This document shows, piece by piece, positions 18,013 to 25,700 of a stretch of DNA of 64,000 bases. Source of the DNA: Pseudarthrobacter sp. NIBRBAC000502772 (GTDB lineage Bacteria; Actinomycetota; Actinomycetes; Actinomycetales; Micrococcaceae); contig NZ_CP041188.1 of the NCBI RefSeq assembly GCF_006517235.1, positions 1,860,001-1,924,000 on the forward strand, given 5' to 3'. The position numbers and the translations under genes are program-made. The stretch's first letter is position 1. Each line of letters begins with the position of its first letter. The notes below the pieces were generated by a model that worked only from the letters and a program-made list of their open reading frames with translations, did not search any database and was not told the origin of the DNA.

Positions 18013-19047
18013 TCATGAACCGAGCAGCGAGGCCGCCAGCCGGTCGAGGTCGGCGGCGGCCTCAGCATGCCCGCGGTTGGCTTCTGCCACGCGAACCACC
18101 TCGCCAATGACCAGCACGGCGGGATTGCTGCACCCGGCAGCGGCGGAGGTGATGGTGCCCAGGTCCGCGATGGTGGTGCGCTGGCCGGGGCGGTAACCGC
18201 GTTCGACGACGGCCATGGGCATGTCCGGGCGCATGCCGGCTTTGCGGAGTCCGGCCGCGAGCTGGTGCAGTGTGCCGATGCCCATCAGGACCACAATGGT
18301 GCCTCCCAGGCCGGCCAGGTGCGTGTGTTCCTTTTCGGTCAGCGGCGCGTGGCCGGAGACCACGGTGAACATGTGGCTGACCTCGCGGTGGGTGACCGGA
18401 ATGCCGGCGGCCGCCGGCACGGAGATCGCGCTGGTGACACCCGAGATGACACGGACGGGCACACCCGCCGCCACACAGGAAGCCACTTCCTCGCCGCCAC
18501 GGCCGAAGACGTAGGGGTCGCCTCCCTTGAGGCGGACCACGTTGTTGCCGGCGAGAGCGCTCTCAACCATCAGCTTTTCGATGTCGGCCTGGCCCACCTT
18601 GTGGTGGCCGGGCTTCTTGCCCACATCCACCAGTTCGGCGGAGGTCAGGTCCGGCAGGTCCTGGCAGGGAGCCAGCCGGTCGAAGAACACCACGTCCGCA
18701 TCGCGGAGGGCCTTCACGGCGGCGACGGTCAGCAGCTCGGTGGTGCCGGGTCCGCCGCCCACCAGGGTGACGTGGCCGACCGGTCCGGCGGCCGGCTCGG
18801 CCGCCACCGGGATGCCGGTGGCGGCGCAGCGCTCGAGCAGGGACTCCCAGCCGGGCTGGCCGTCGTCGACCGCCGCGACCAGGAACGGACGCTCGGGGAG
18901 CGGGCCGTCATGCGCTGCACCTGCCGGGGTGCTGAGGCGGTAGACGACGGCGCCCGCGGCCGCGTAGCGGCGGACCGCCTGGCGGGCGGCGTGGTCGGAT
19001 CCGGTGACCAGGACTTCGCGGCCGGTGAGATCAATGCTGAGCTGCAT
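18013..19047 (-). CDS. cobA: Uroporphyrinogen-III C-methyltransferase (siroheme)
   Basis: 344 residues. The C-terminal 250 form an S-adenosylmethionine-dependent uroporphyrinogen-III methyltransferase: VTLVGGGPGTTELLT, RLKGGDPYVFGRGGEE and GIPVTHREV are all present. It makes precorrin-2, the precursor of the siroheme used by NirB. The first 90 residues look like a worn Rossmann domain (REVLVTGSDHAARQAVRRY), reminiscent of the precorrin-2 dehydrogenase half of CysG but short and lacking a clear dinucleotide motif. It sits two bases after nirB and overlaps the following gene by ATGA, so nirB-cobA-nnaR is one operon. Confidence 0.92.
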   Translation of the reverse strand: MQLSIDLTGREVLVTGSDHAARQAVRRYAAAGAVVYRLSTPAGAAHDGPLPERPFLVAAVDDGQPGWESLLERCAATGIPVAAEPAAGPVGHVTLVGGGPGTTELLTVAAVKALRDADVVFFDRLAPCQDLPDLTSAELVDVGKKPGHHKVGQADIEKLMVESALAGNNVVRLKGGDPYVFGRGGEEVASCVAAGVPVRVISGVTSAISVPAAAGIPVTHREVSHMFTVVSGHAPLTEKEHTHLAGLGGTIVVLMGIGTLHQLAAGLRKAGMRPDMPMAVVERGYRPGQRTTIADLGTITSAAAGCSNPAVLVIGEVVRVAEANRGHAEAAADLDRLAASLLGS

Positions 19048-19049
19048 GG

Positions 19050-21680
19050 CTATACCTCGTTCTCGGCGCGGGGCCGCATGGGGATGGAGGCGCCGATCAG
19101 GACCTTGCCTTTTTCCTCCGCAGTGGCAGGGCGCATCTGGCCACGCTCGTCGGAAACGAAGGTGATGGAGTCATCCTTCTGGTCAGGCGCGTTGACGAAG
19201 GAACGGAACCGGCGCAGACGCTCGGGGTCCTTCAGCGTGTCTGCCCATTCGTCCACGTAGGTGTCAACGTGCTTGGCCATGGCGGCTTCAAGTTCCTCGG
19301 CGATGCCCAGGGTGTCCTTGACCACCACGTCCTCGACGTGCTTGATGCCGCCGTCGAGCTCTTCCTGCCAGCGCGCGGTGCGCTGCAGGCGGTCCGCCGT
19401 GCGGATGTAGTACATGAAGTAGCGGTCGATGTACTTGATCAGGGTTTCGTCGTCGAGGTCCTTGGCCAGCAGCTGGGCGTGGGCCGGGGTGGCGCCGCCG
19501 TTACCGCCGACGTACAGGTTCCAGCCGTCGGCCGTGGCGATAACGCCGACGTCCTTGCCGCGGGCCTCGGCACATTCGCGGGCGCAGCCGGAGACGCCCA
19601 TCTTGAGCTTGTGCGGGCTGCGGAGGCCGCGGTACCGGAGCTCGAGCTGGATGGCCATGGCCACCGAGTCCTGGACACCGAAGCGGCACCAGGTGGAACC
19701 AACACAGGACTTCACGGTGCGCAGGCTCTTGCCGTATGCCTGGCCGGACTCGAAGCCGGCGTCCACCAGTTCCTTCCAGATTTCCGGCAGCTCTTCCAGC
19801 CGGGCACCGAACATGTCGATCCGCTGGCCGCCGGTGATCTTGGTGTACAGGTTGTACTTCTCGGCCACGGCGGCGATGACGCCGAGCTTCTTGGGGGTGA
19901 TTTCGCCGCCGGCGATGCGGGGGACCACCGAGTAGGTGCCGTCCTTCTGCATGTTGGCGAGGGCGCGGTCGTTGGTGTCCTGCAGCGTGCCGCGGCCGGC
20001 GTCCAGGACGTAGGCGCTGTTCTGGCTGGCCAGGATGTTGGCGATGGTGGGCTTGCAGATGTCGCAGCCGGCGCCGGTGCCGTACTTGGCCATGATCTCC
20101 TCGAAGGAGGTCAGTTCCAGGACGCGGATGGCGTCGAAGAGTTCCTGGCGTGACAGTTCGATGTGCTCGCAGAGGGCCTTGGAGACCTCGACGCCGGACT
20201 TGGTGAGTTCGGTTTCCAGCAGCTTCTTGAGCATCGGGACGCAGGATCCGCAGCTGGTTCCGGCGCGGGTGCAGCCCTTGAGTTCGCCAAGTTCCTGGAC
20301 GGGGGCGTTGCCGTCGCAGGCGCCGCAGCCGTTGACGGTGTCGCGGATGGTTCCGGCGGAGACGTTGTTGCAGGAACACAGGATGGCGTCGTCCGGCAGT
20401 TCGGTGTCCGGGGCGTCGCCGCCGCCGGCCGCCGAGAGGTACGCGCCGGGCTCGGCGCTAAGTTCGCGGCCCAGGAGCGGGCGGAGGCTGGTGTAGGGGC
20501 TGGCGTCGCCCACAAAGATGCCGCCCAGGAGGGTCTTGGCATCGTCGGTGGTGACGATTTTTTGGTAGACACCGCGGGCGGGGTCGGCGTAAACGATTTC
20601 GAGCGAGTGCTCGGTCTTGGCGAAGCCGTCGCCGAAGCTGGCTACGTCCACACCGGAGAGCTTCAGCTTGGTGGCGGTGTCGAAACCGGGGAAGGTGGCC
20701 CCGCCGCCGTGCAGGCGGTCGGCCACGATCTCTGCCATGGTGTTGGCAGGGGCAACCAGGCCCAGGCACATGCCTTCGAAGTTGGCCACCTCGCCGATTG
20801 CCCAGATTCCGTCGACCTCGGTGGCGCAGGAGTCGTCGATGACCACACCGCCACGCTGGCCCAGGCTGAACACCTGTTCGTCGCCCTCGGCGGCGCGGAA
20901 GAGTTCGTCGCGGGGCCGGACGCCGATGGCTACGATCACCATGTCTGCTTCGATGATGCGGCCGTCGGCCATAAGGACACCCGTCACCTGGCCCTCGTCG
21001 TCGGACAGGACTTCCGAGGGGAAGACACCGCCGTGGACTGCAAAGCCCTTGGCCTTGATGAGCCGGCCCATTGCCTGGCCCGCGCCTTCATCCAGCTGGG
21101 TGGCCATCAGCCACTGCGAACCGTCGATAACGATCGGGTTGGCGCCGAGCTGCTCCGTGCCGGCGGCCGATTCGAGCCCCAGGAGGCCGCCACCGATGGT
21201 GACGGCATTAACCTTGCGACCGAGCTTTTCCGTGAGCTCGGTGATGGACTTGTTGATGGCCCAGACGTCTTCGAGCGTGCGGTAGACGTGGGTGAGCTCG
21301 TTGCCGGGGATGGGCAGGCGGGCGGCATTCGAGCCGGTTGCGACCACCAGGTCGTCGTATTCGAAGGTGTTGCCGGCGGCGGTTTCCACCGTCTTGGCTT
21401 CGGCGTTGATCTTCACCACGCGCTCGCCGGTCTTCAGTTCAAGGGAAGCGTGGTCCCACATCGACGCGGACCCCAGCGTCAGGTCGACACCGGTGTCCGT
21501 GAGGGCCTTGGAGAGCGCTACCCGGTCATAGGGCAGGTGGGCTTCCTCCGTGAGGACCGTGACGTGCCAGCCTTCGAGGCCACGGGAATGCATGGCATCG
21601 GCGAAGCGGTGGGCGGCGGGGCCGCCACCGGCGACGACGATGCGGCGCGTGTTCTCTGAGCTTGAAGTCTGTTCGGTCAC
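19050..21680 (-). CDS. nirB: Assimilatory nitrite reductase large subunit NirB
   Basis: 876-residue NADH-dependent siroheme nitrite reductase reducing nitrite to ammonium in the cytosol. In order: FAD/NAD reductase domain (VVAGGGPAAHRFAD), BFD-like [2Fe-2S] region (LCSCNNVSAGTIRD, then GTSCGSCVPML), a nitrite/sulfite reductase ferredoxin-like domain, and the siroheme/[4Fe-4S] site with ligands in SCVGSTWC and GCAREC. All expected cysteines are present. Start GTG 21680 has GAAAGG about seven bases upstream. The small subunit NirD is not downstream but divergent, across a 262-bp regulatory gap. Confidence 0.97.
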   Translation of the reverse strand: MTEQTSSSENTRRIVVAGGGPAAHRFADAMHSRGLEGWHVTVLTEEAHLPYDRVALSKALTDTGVDLTLGSASMWDHASLELKTGERVVKINAEAKTVETAAGNTFEYDDLVVATGSNAARLPIPGNELTHVYRTLEDVWAINKSITELTEKLGRKVNAVTIGGGLLGLESAAGTEQLGANPIVIDGSQWLMATQLDEGAGQAMGRLIKAKGFAVHGGVFPSEVLSDDEGQVTGVLMADGRIIEADMVIVAIGVRPRDELFRAAEGDEQVFSLGQRGGVVIDDSCATEVDGIWAIGEVANFEGMCLGLVAPANTMAEIVADRLHGGGATFPGFDTATKLKLSGVDVASFGDGFAKTEHSLEIVYADPARGVYQKIVTTDDAKTLLGGIFVGDASPYTSLRPLLGRELSAEPGAYLSAAGGGDAPDTELPDDAILCSCNNVSAGTIRDTVNGCGACDGNAPVQELGELKGCTRAGTSCGSCVPMLKKLLETELTKSGVEVSKALCEHIELSRQELFDAIRVLELTSFEEIMAKYGTGAGCDICKPTIANILASQNSAYVLDAGRGTLQDTNDRALANMQKDGTYSVVPRIAGGEITPKKLGVIAAVAEKYNLYTKITGGQRIDMFGARLEELPEIWKELVDAGFESGQAYGKSLRTVKSCVGSTWCRFGVQDSVAMAIQLELRYRGLRSPHKLKMGVSGCARECAEARGKDVGVIATADGWNLYVGGNGGATPAHAQLLAKDLDDETLIKYIDRYFMYYIRTADRLQRTARWQEELDGGIKHVEDVVVKDTLGIAEELEAAMAKHVDTYVDEWADTLKDPERLRRFRSFVNAPDQKDDSITFVSDERGQMRPATAEEKGKVLIGASIPMRPRAENEV

Positions 21681-21759
21681 TGTGGGCCTTTCGCATGGGC
21701 CGCAGACGGAATTCTGCGACCTTCTCTGACGAGGTATGCATTCAGACTAGGTAGTCGCA

Positions 21760-21797
21760 GTTTCGCTTCAGTTTCCCTTATGTTTCGTAGGCTTAAC
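21760..21797. promoter_or_regulatory. GlnR-like box array between nirB and nirD
   Basis: Three perfect GTTTC units (21760-21764, 21771-21775, 21782-21786) and a TTAAC unit (21793-21797), each spaced by exactly six bases. On the minus strand this reads GTTAA-N6-GAAAC-N6-GAAAC-N6-GAAAC in 11-bp register. Known actinobacterial GlnR sites follow gTnAC-N6-GaAAC in the same register. The array lies 80-117 bp upstream of the nirB start, just before a possible -10 (TAGTCT on the minus strand, plus 21744-21749). Confidence 0.65.
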
Positions 21798-21859
21798 TTC
21801 TGCATCACGAACGCGTTTCCGATCGGGTGAGGTCTCTTTTACGCGCCGGACACATTCAC

Positions 21860-21875
21860 TGCACGCCTTTGAAAC
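21860..21875 (+). promoter_or_regulatory. Second possible GlnR-like unit before nirD
   Basis: TGCAC-N6-GAAAC at 21860-21875, close to gTnAC-N6-GaAAC, 68-83 bp before nirD. A weak sigma70-like promoter (TTGCCT 21881-21886, N17, CATAAA) follows. Low confidence on its own. Confidence 0.3.
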
Positions 21876-21942
21876 ACCCGTTGCCTAAATTGTTTGGTAC
21901 GGCCATAAAGGTGGCCAATCAAGCACGGGGAGAGGAGCCGAC

Positions 21943-22305
21943 ATGACGGCAACACTGGAACTTGGGGCGCTCGCCGCCGACACCGCGACGTGGCACCGGG
22001 TCTGCGCCGTGGACGAGCTTGAGCTTGCCTGGGGCGAAGCAGCCCTCATTGAAGGCCGCCAGGTGGCACTCTTCCGGACCGGCCCCAGTGAGGTTTTTGC
22101 CGTGGCCCACGAAGATCCGGCCACCGGCGCCCACGTGATGGCCCGCGGCATTCTGGGTTCACGCGGCACCCGTCCCACCATCGCTTCGCCGCTGCACAAA
22201 GAGGTCTACGACCTGGAGACCGGCGAATGCTTCGGAACCGCCGCGGTGCGCCTGGAAACGTTCAGCACCCGCATTTCCGACGGTTTCATCGAGGTCGCGG
22301 TCTAA
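21943..22305 (+). CDS. nirD: Assimilatory nitrite reductase small subunit NirD
   Basis: 120-residue Rieske-like small subunit of NADH nitrite reductase. It has the family pattern (VCAVDELELAWGEAALIEG, ALFRTGPSEVFAV, ASPLHKEVYDLETGEC) but, as usual in assimilatory NirD, lacks the paired Cys-His ligands of a true Rieske cluster. ATG 21943 has an AGAGG-type site upstream. It is on the opposite strand to nirB, unlike the usual nirBD operon, and runs tail to tail into the phosphomutase gene with a 7-bp gap. Confidence 0.93.
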   Translation: MTATLELGALAADTATWHRVCAVDELELAWGEAALIEGRQVALFRTGPSEVFAVAHEDPATGAHVMARGILGSRGTRPTIASPLHKEVYDLETGECFGTAAVRLETFSTRISDGFIEVAV

Positions 22306-22312
22306 CGACCCG

Positions 22313-24079
22313 TCAGAGCCCGAGGGCCTCGCGGACATCGTCGAGCACATTGTCCAGGGCTGTCCGGGCTGCCTGCCGGGCTTCCGGCAGCTCGGCCGCT
22401 GACTCAACCGGGAGGATGACTTCCAGGTAGCACTTGAGCTTGGGCTCGGTGCCGCTGGGCCGGATGATGACCCGGGTCTCGTCCCGGGTCAGATACAGCA
22501 GGCCATCGGTGGGCGGCAGGTGCTCGCTCCCTTCGGCCAGGTCTACGAAAGTCTCAACAGCGGACGAACCGAACGAATCGGGCGGGCTCACCCGGAGCCG
22601 GTTCATCATCGCGTCCAGCAGGCCCAGATCAGCCACCCGGATGCTCAGTTGGTCGCTGGCGTGAAGCCCGTGCTGAAGGTAGAGCTCGTCCAGGGTGTCG
22701 AAGATGGTTTTCCCGTCCGCCTTGGCGGCGGCAGCCATTTCCGCGATGAGGACAGCGGCGGAGATCCCGTCCTTGTCCCGGACCAGTTCAGGTGCAACGC
22801 AATAGCCCAGGGCTTCCTCGTAGCCGTAGACCAGCCCGGGCACCCGGGAAATCCACTTAAACCCGGTCAGCGTTTCCTCGTGCGCGTAGCCTGCCGCGGC
22901 GGCGATGCGGGAGAGCAGGCGCGAGGACACAATCGAATTGGCGAAGACGCCGGCCCCTTCGTCGCTGGCTGCTTCAACCGTACTGGTGGTTTCGTCGGAG
23001 CCGGCCGCCAGCCGGGCCACAATGTGTGCCCCCAGCAGCGCGCCCACCTCGTCGCCGCGCAGCATGCGCCACGCGCCGGTGTCAGGATCCTTCGCCGCCA
23101 CTGCAACGCGGTCAGCATCCGGATCGTTGGCCAGGACAATATCGGCCTCGACACGGGCGGCGGTCTCCAATGCCAGGTCCAGGGCGCCGGGTTCCTCCGG
23201 ATTCGGAAAGTTCACCGTGGGAAAGTCGGGATCCGGCTCAGCCTGTTCGGCCACCAGCGTGACATCGGCAAAGCCGGCAGCATTCAGCACCGCCACGGCA
23301 GTCTCGCCGCCGACGCCGTGCATGGGCGTCAGGACAATCCGCAGGTCGCGGGACGGGAAGCGGGCCGCATCGGCGAGTCCCGCCGTCGCGCGTTCATACT
23401 CCGCCGCAACCGACGGGTCCAGGACCGTCCAGCCGTCCGCGGCAAGGGTGATGGATTCCAGTGCGCCCACGGCATCGATCCGCGCGGCGATCCGGGCGTC
23501 GTGGGGCGCCACGATCTGCGCTCCGCGGCCGCTGCCCTCCACGGCATGGCGGCCCAGGTATACCTTGTATCCGTTGTCCTGCGGGGGATTGTGGCTTGCC
23601 GTCACCATTACACCGCCATCGCAATCGAGGGACCGGACGGCGAAAGCGAGCAGCGGGGTGGGCAGTGCGGACGGCATCAGGAAGGTTTCAATCCCGGCGG
23701 CGGTGAAGATGGCCGCCGTTTCCTCGGCGAAGATGTCCGAGCTATGGCGGGCGTCATAGCCGACGACGGCGCGTGGCCGGGTCCTGGGGGCAGCCTCACC
23801 CACCGCATCAACCAGGAAGTCGGCGAGGCCGGCGGCGGCGCGGCGCACCACCACGCGGTTCATCCGGTTCGGCCCGGCGCCCAGGGCGGCACGGAGGCCT
23901 GCGGTGCCGAACTGCAGCGTGCCGCTGAAGCTGTCGGCCAGTTCCTGCAACGCTGCCGGTGAGCCCTCTTCCGCGAGTTGCAGCAGTTCGGTGAGCTCTG
24001 CGGCTGTGGTGGGATCCGGATCTTTGGCCGCCCATTCGCGGGCGTGGCGGAACAAGGAGGCGGCATCGGAGGACGTCAT
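22313..24079 (-). CDS. Phospho-sugar mutase (phosphoglucomutase/phosphomannomutase)
   Basis: 588-residue alpha-D-phosphohexomutase. The phosphoserine loop is GVMVTASHNPPQDNGYK (Ser162), the metal-binding loop DPDADR is at 319-324, the sugar-binding loop EEALGYCVAPELVRDKDG follows, and the phosphate-binding RPSGTEPKLK is near the C-terminus. Length and order match the PgcA/ManB-like group. Whether glucose, mannose or deoxyribose phosphate is preferred cannot be read from sequence; with deoC and punA in the window, a role in ribose or deoxyribose 1-phosphate isomerisation is possible. ATG 24079 has no ribosome binding site but a -10-like box seven bases upstream. Confidence 0.92.
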   Translation of the reverse strand: MTSSDAASLFRHAREWAAKDPDPTTAAELTELLQLAEEGSPAALQELADSFSGTLQFGTAGLRAALGAGPNRMNRVVVRRAAAGLADFLVDAVGEAAPRTRPRAVVGYDARHSSDIFAEETAAIFTAAGIETFLMPSALPTPLLAFAVRSLDCDGGVMVTASHNPPQDNGYKVYLGRHAVEGSGRGAQIVAPHDARIAARIDAVGALESITLAADGWTVLDPSVAAEYERATAGLADAARFPSRDLRIVLTPMHGVGGETAVAVLNAAGFADVTLVAEQAEPDPDFPTVNFPNPEEPGALDLALETAARVEADIVLANDPDADRVAVAAKDPDTGAWRMLRGDEVGALLGAHIVARLAAGSDETTSTVEAASDEGAGVFANSIVSSRLLSRIAAAAGYAHEETLTGFKWISRVPGLVYGYEEALGYCVAPELVRDKDGISAAVLIAEMAAAAKADGKTIFDTLDELYLQHGLHASDQLSIRVADLGLLDAMMNRLRVSPPDSFGSSAVETFVDLAEGSEHLPPTDGLLYLTRDETRVIIRPSGTEPKLKCYLEVILPVESAAELPEARQAARTALDNVLDDVREALGL

Positions 24080-24086
24080 GCGGTCA

Positions 24087-24092
24087 ACGCTA
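24087..24092 (-). promoter_or_regulatory. -10 box of leaderless phosphomutase gene
   Basis: TAGCGT on the minus strand, seven bases before ATG 24079, placing the transcript start at or next to the A of the start codon. Confidence 0.4.
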
Positions 24093-24154
24093 TCGTCATT
24101 GCTTCAGGAACGGCGCCTGAACACTCGCCTGTGATAGCGGAAGCAGCGAAATCC

Positions 24155-24183
24155 TTGCAGTAAATTTTCTGGACAAGTAATGT
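24155..24183 (+). promoter_or_regulatory. Promoter of rrf2-type gene, leaderless
   Basis: TTGCAG (24155-24160), 17-base spacer, TAATGT (24178-24183), with ATG 24191 seven bases further. No Shine-Dalgarno sequence lies between, so the mRNA probably begins at the start codon. Confidence 0.55.
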
Positions 24184-24190
24184 CGCGAAT

Positions 24191-24676
24191 ATGAAACTGG
24201 GGCAGGGTGTTGAGTGGGGGCTGCATAGCTGCGTCAACATGTCCTGGACCCCGCCGGGGGAGGCCGTCAGCAGCGCACGGCTGGCCGAGTTCTACAAGCT
24301 TCCCGCCGCATATCTGAACAAACAGCTCCAGGCCCTGGTGCGGGCCGGGATCCTGACCTCCGTATCCGGCCCGCGCGGCGGCTTCTCGCTGGCCCGGCGT
24401 CCGGACCGGATTTCCGTCCTTGATGTGGTCCTGGCCATCGAAGGAAACGACCATGCCTTCCGGTGCGAAGGCATCGCCAAGGACGCCCCGGGTGCGAGCA
24501 TGGACGCCGACTACGCGCGCACCTGCCTTATCTCGCAGACGATGCGCCACGCCGAAGTCACCTGGCGGACTGAGCTGTCCCGGCAGAGCATTGCCGGGAT
24601 CGCCCAGTCCATCGAGCGCCGCTTTCCCGATGCCCGGGAGTCCACCGTCCTGCAGCTGGTCGGTCCGCGAACCTGA
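24191..24676 (+). CDS. Rrf2-family transcriptional regulator
   Basis: 161 residues. The N-terminal winged helix (SSARLAEFYKLPAAYLNKQL, then VSGPRGGFSLARRPDRIS) is typical of Rrf2 proteins such as NsrR, IscR and RirA. Cysteines lie at 14, 92 and 112. Only two fall in the region where NsrR and IscR carry their three cluster ligands, so a canonical [Fe-S] site is uncertain. It is divergent from the phosphomutase and convergent with the purine phosphorylase. Possible signals include nitric oxide or iron status, but no target site is evident. Confidence 0.88.
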   Translation: MKLGQGVEWGLHSCVNMSWTPPGEAVSSARLAEFYKLPAAYLNKQLQALVRAGILTSVSGPRGGFSLARRPDRISVLDVVLAIEGNDHAFRCEGIAKDAPGASMDADYARTCLISQTMRHAEVTWRTELSRQSIAGIAQSIERRFPDARESTVLQLVGPRT

Positions 24677-24688
24677 CCCGCCCTACAG

Positions 24689-24751
24689 CAACGCGGGGTC
24701 ACTAGACGCCCATGGGAAAGCCTCCATTGGGCGCTTAGTGACCCCGCGTTG
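24689..24751. terminator. Long hairpin between convergent genes
   Basis: Arms CAACGCGGGGTCACTA (24689 on) and TAGTGACCCCGCGTTG (to 24751), with a second inner pairing GCGCCCA/TGGGCG-like. It lies between the convergent rrf2-type and punA genes. It has no long T-run, but position and stem length fit a bidirectional terminator. Confidence 0.65.
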
Positions 24752-24753
24752 GC

Positions 24754-25572
24754 CTAAAGCTTGGCGATGATCCCAGCCAGCAGTTTGGAAATCCGCGGTC
24801 CGGCGGCCTGGCCGGACTCGATGACTTCCTGGTGGCTGAGCGGCATGGCGCTGATCCCGGCTGCGAGGTTGGTGACCAGCGAAATTCCGAACACTTCCAT
24901 GCCTGCGTGCCGGCCGGCGATCGCTTCCAACGCGGTGGACATGCCCACCAGGTCCGCGCCGATCCGCTTGGCGTACTGGACTTCGGCCGGCGTTTCGTAA
25001 TGCGGTCCGCTGAACTGGGCATAGACGCCTTCCTCCAGCGAGGAGTCCACTTCACGGGCGAGGGCACGGATGCGCGAGCTGTACAGATCCGTCAGATCAA
25101 CAAACGTTGCGCCTTCCAGCGGGGACGTGGCGGTGAGGTTGATGTGATCTTTGATGAGGACCGGAGTGCCCGGCGTCCAGCTTTCGTTCAGCCCTCCGCA
25201 TCCGTTGGTGAGGACCAGGGTTTTGCAGCCGGCAGCGGCAGCGGTGCGGATGCCGTGGACCACGGCGCGGACGCCTTTGCCCTCGTAGTAGTGCGTCCGT
25301 GCGCCCAGGACCAGCGCGCGTTTGCCCTCTTTGGTCAGGACCGAGCAGATGGTGCCCACATGTCCTTCCACGGCCGGGGCGTGGAAGCCCGGGACAGTGT
25401 CGGCGGTCAGGGTGGCCGTGGTCTCGCCGATGAGGTCGGCGGCTTCAGCCCAGCCTGAGCCCAGGACGAGCGCGACGTCGTGATTGTCCACCCCGGTCTC
25501 CTGCGCGATGTACTCAGCGGCGGAGCGCGCCGCGGCGAAAGGGTCCGTGTTCTGGAAGTCTGTATTACTCAC
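24754..25572 (-). CDS. punA: Purine-nucleoside phosphorylase
   Basis: 272-residue trimeric-type (PNP/MTAP family) purine-nucleoside phosphorylase, converting purine (deoxy)ribonucleosides and phosphate to base and (deoxy)ribose 1-phosphate. Phosphate site LVLGSGWAEAAD, then ARTHYYEGKG, TNGCGGLNESW, the FSGPHYETPAEVQ loop, and the base-binding VGMSTALEAI and TNLAAGIS segments are all recognisable. GTG 25572 is the start, with no ribosome binding site but TAACTT six bases upstream. Together with deoC it supports nucleoside salvage. Confidence 0.93.
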   Translation of the reverse strand: MSNTDFQNTDPFAAARSAAEYIAQETGVDNHDVALVLGSGWAEAADLIGETTATLTADTVPGFHAPAVEGHVGTICSVLTKEGKRALVLGARTHYYEGKGVRAVVHGIRTAAAAGCKTLVLTNGCGGLNESWTPGTPVLIKDHINLTATSPLEGATFVDLTDLYSSRIRALAREVDSSLEEGVYAQFSGPHYETPAEVQYAKRIGADLVGMSTALEAIAGRHAGMEVFGISLVTNLAAGISAMPLSHQEVIESGQAAGPRISKLLAGIIAKL

Positions 25573-25578
25573 TGGTAC

Positions 25579-25584
25579 AAGTTA
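25579..25584 (-). promoter_or_regulatory. -10 box of leaderless punA
   Basis: TAACTT on the minus strand with exactly six bases before GTG 25572. Confidence 0.4.
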
Positions 25585-25700
25585 TCGTGCCGGTGCCGCT
25601 GTGCACAGTGGCAACAGCGTCGCGCCGGGCCGCAGACGGCACCGTGACGGGCCACTCTTTTATTGGTGGTCCCTGCGCAGATGCGCGAGAATGGTTGATT

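Noticed and set aside
20163..21659. Long open frame antisense to nirB (498 codons)
   Set aside because: Composition is a mirror of the GC-rich nirB codons, with no domain or ribosome binding site; nirB itself has all expected motifs.
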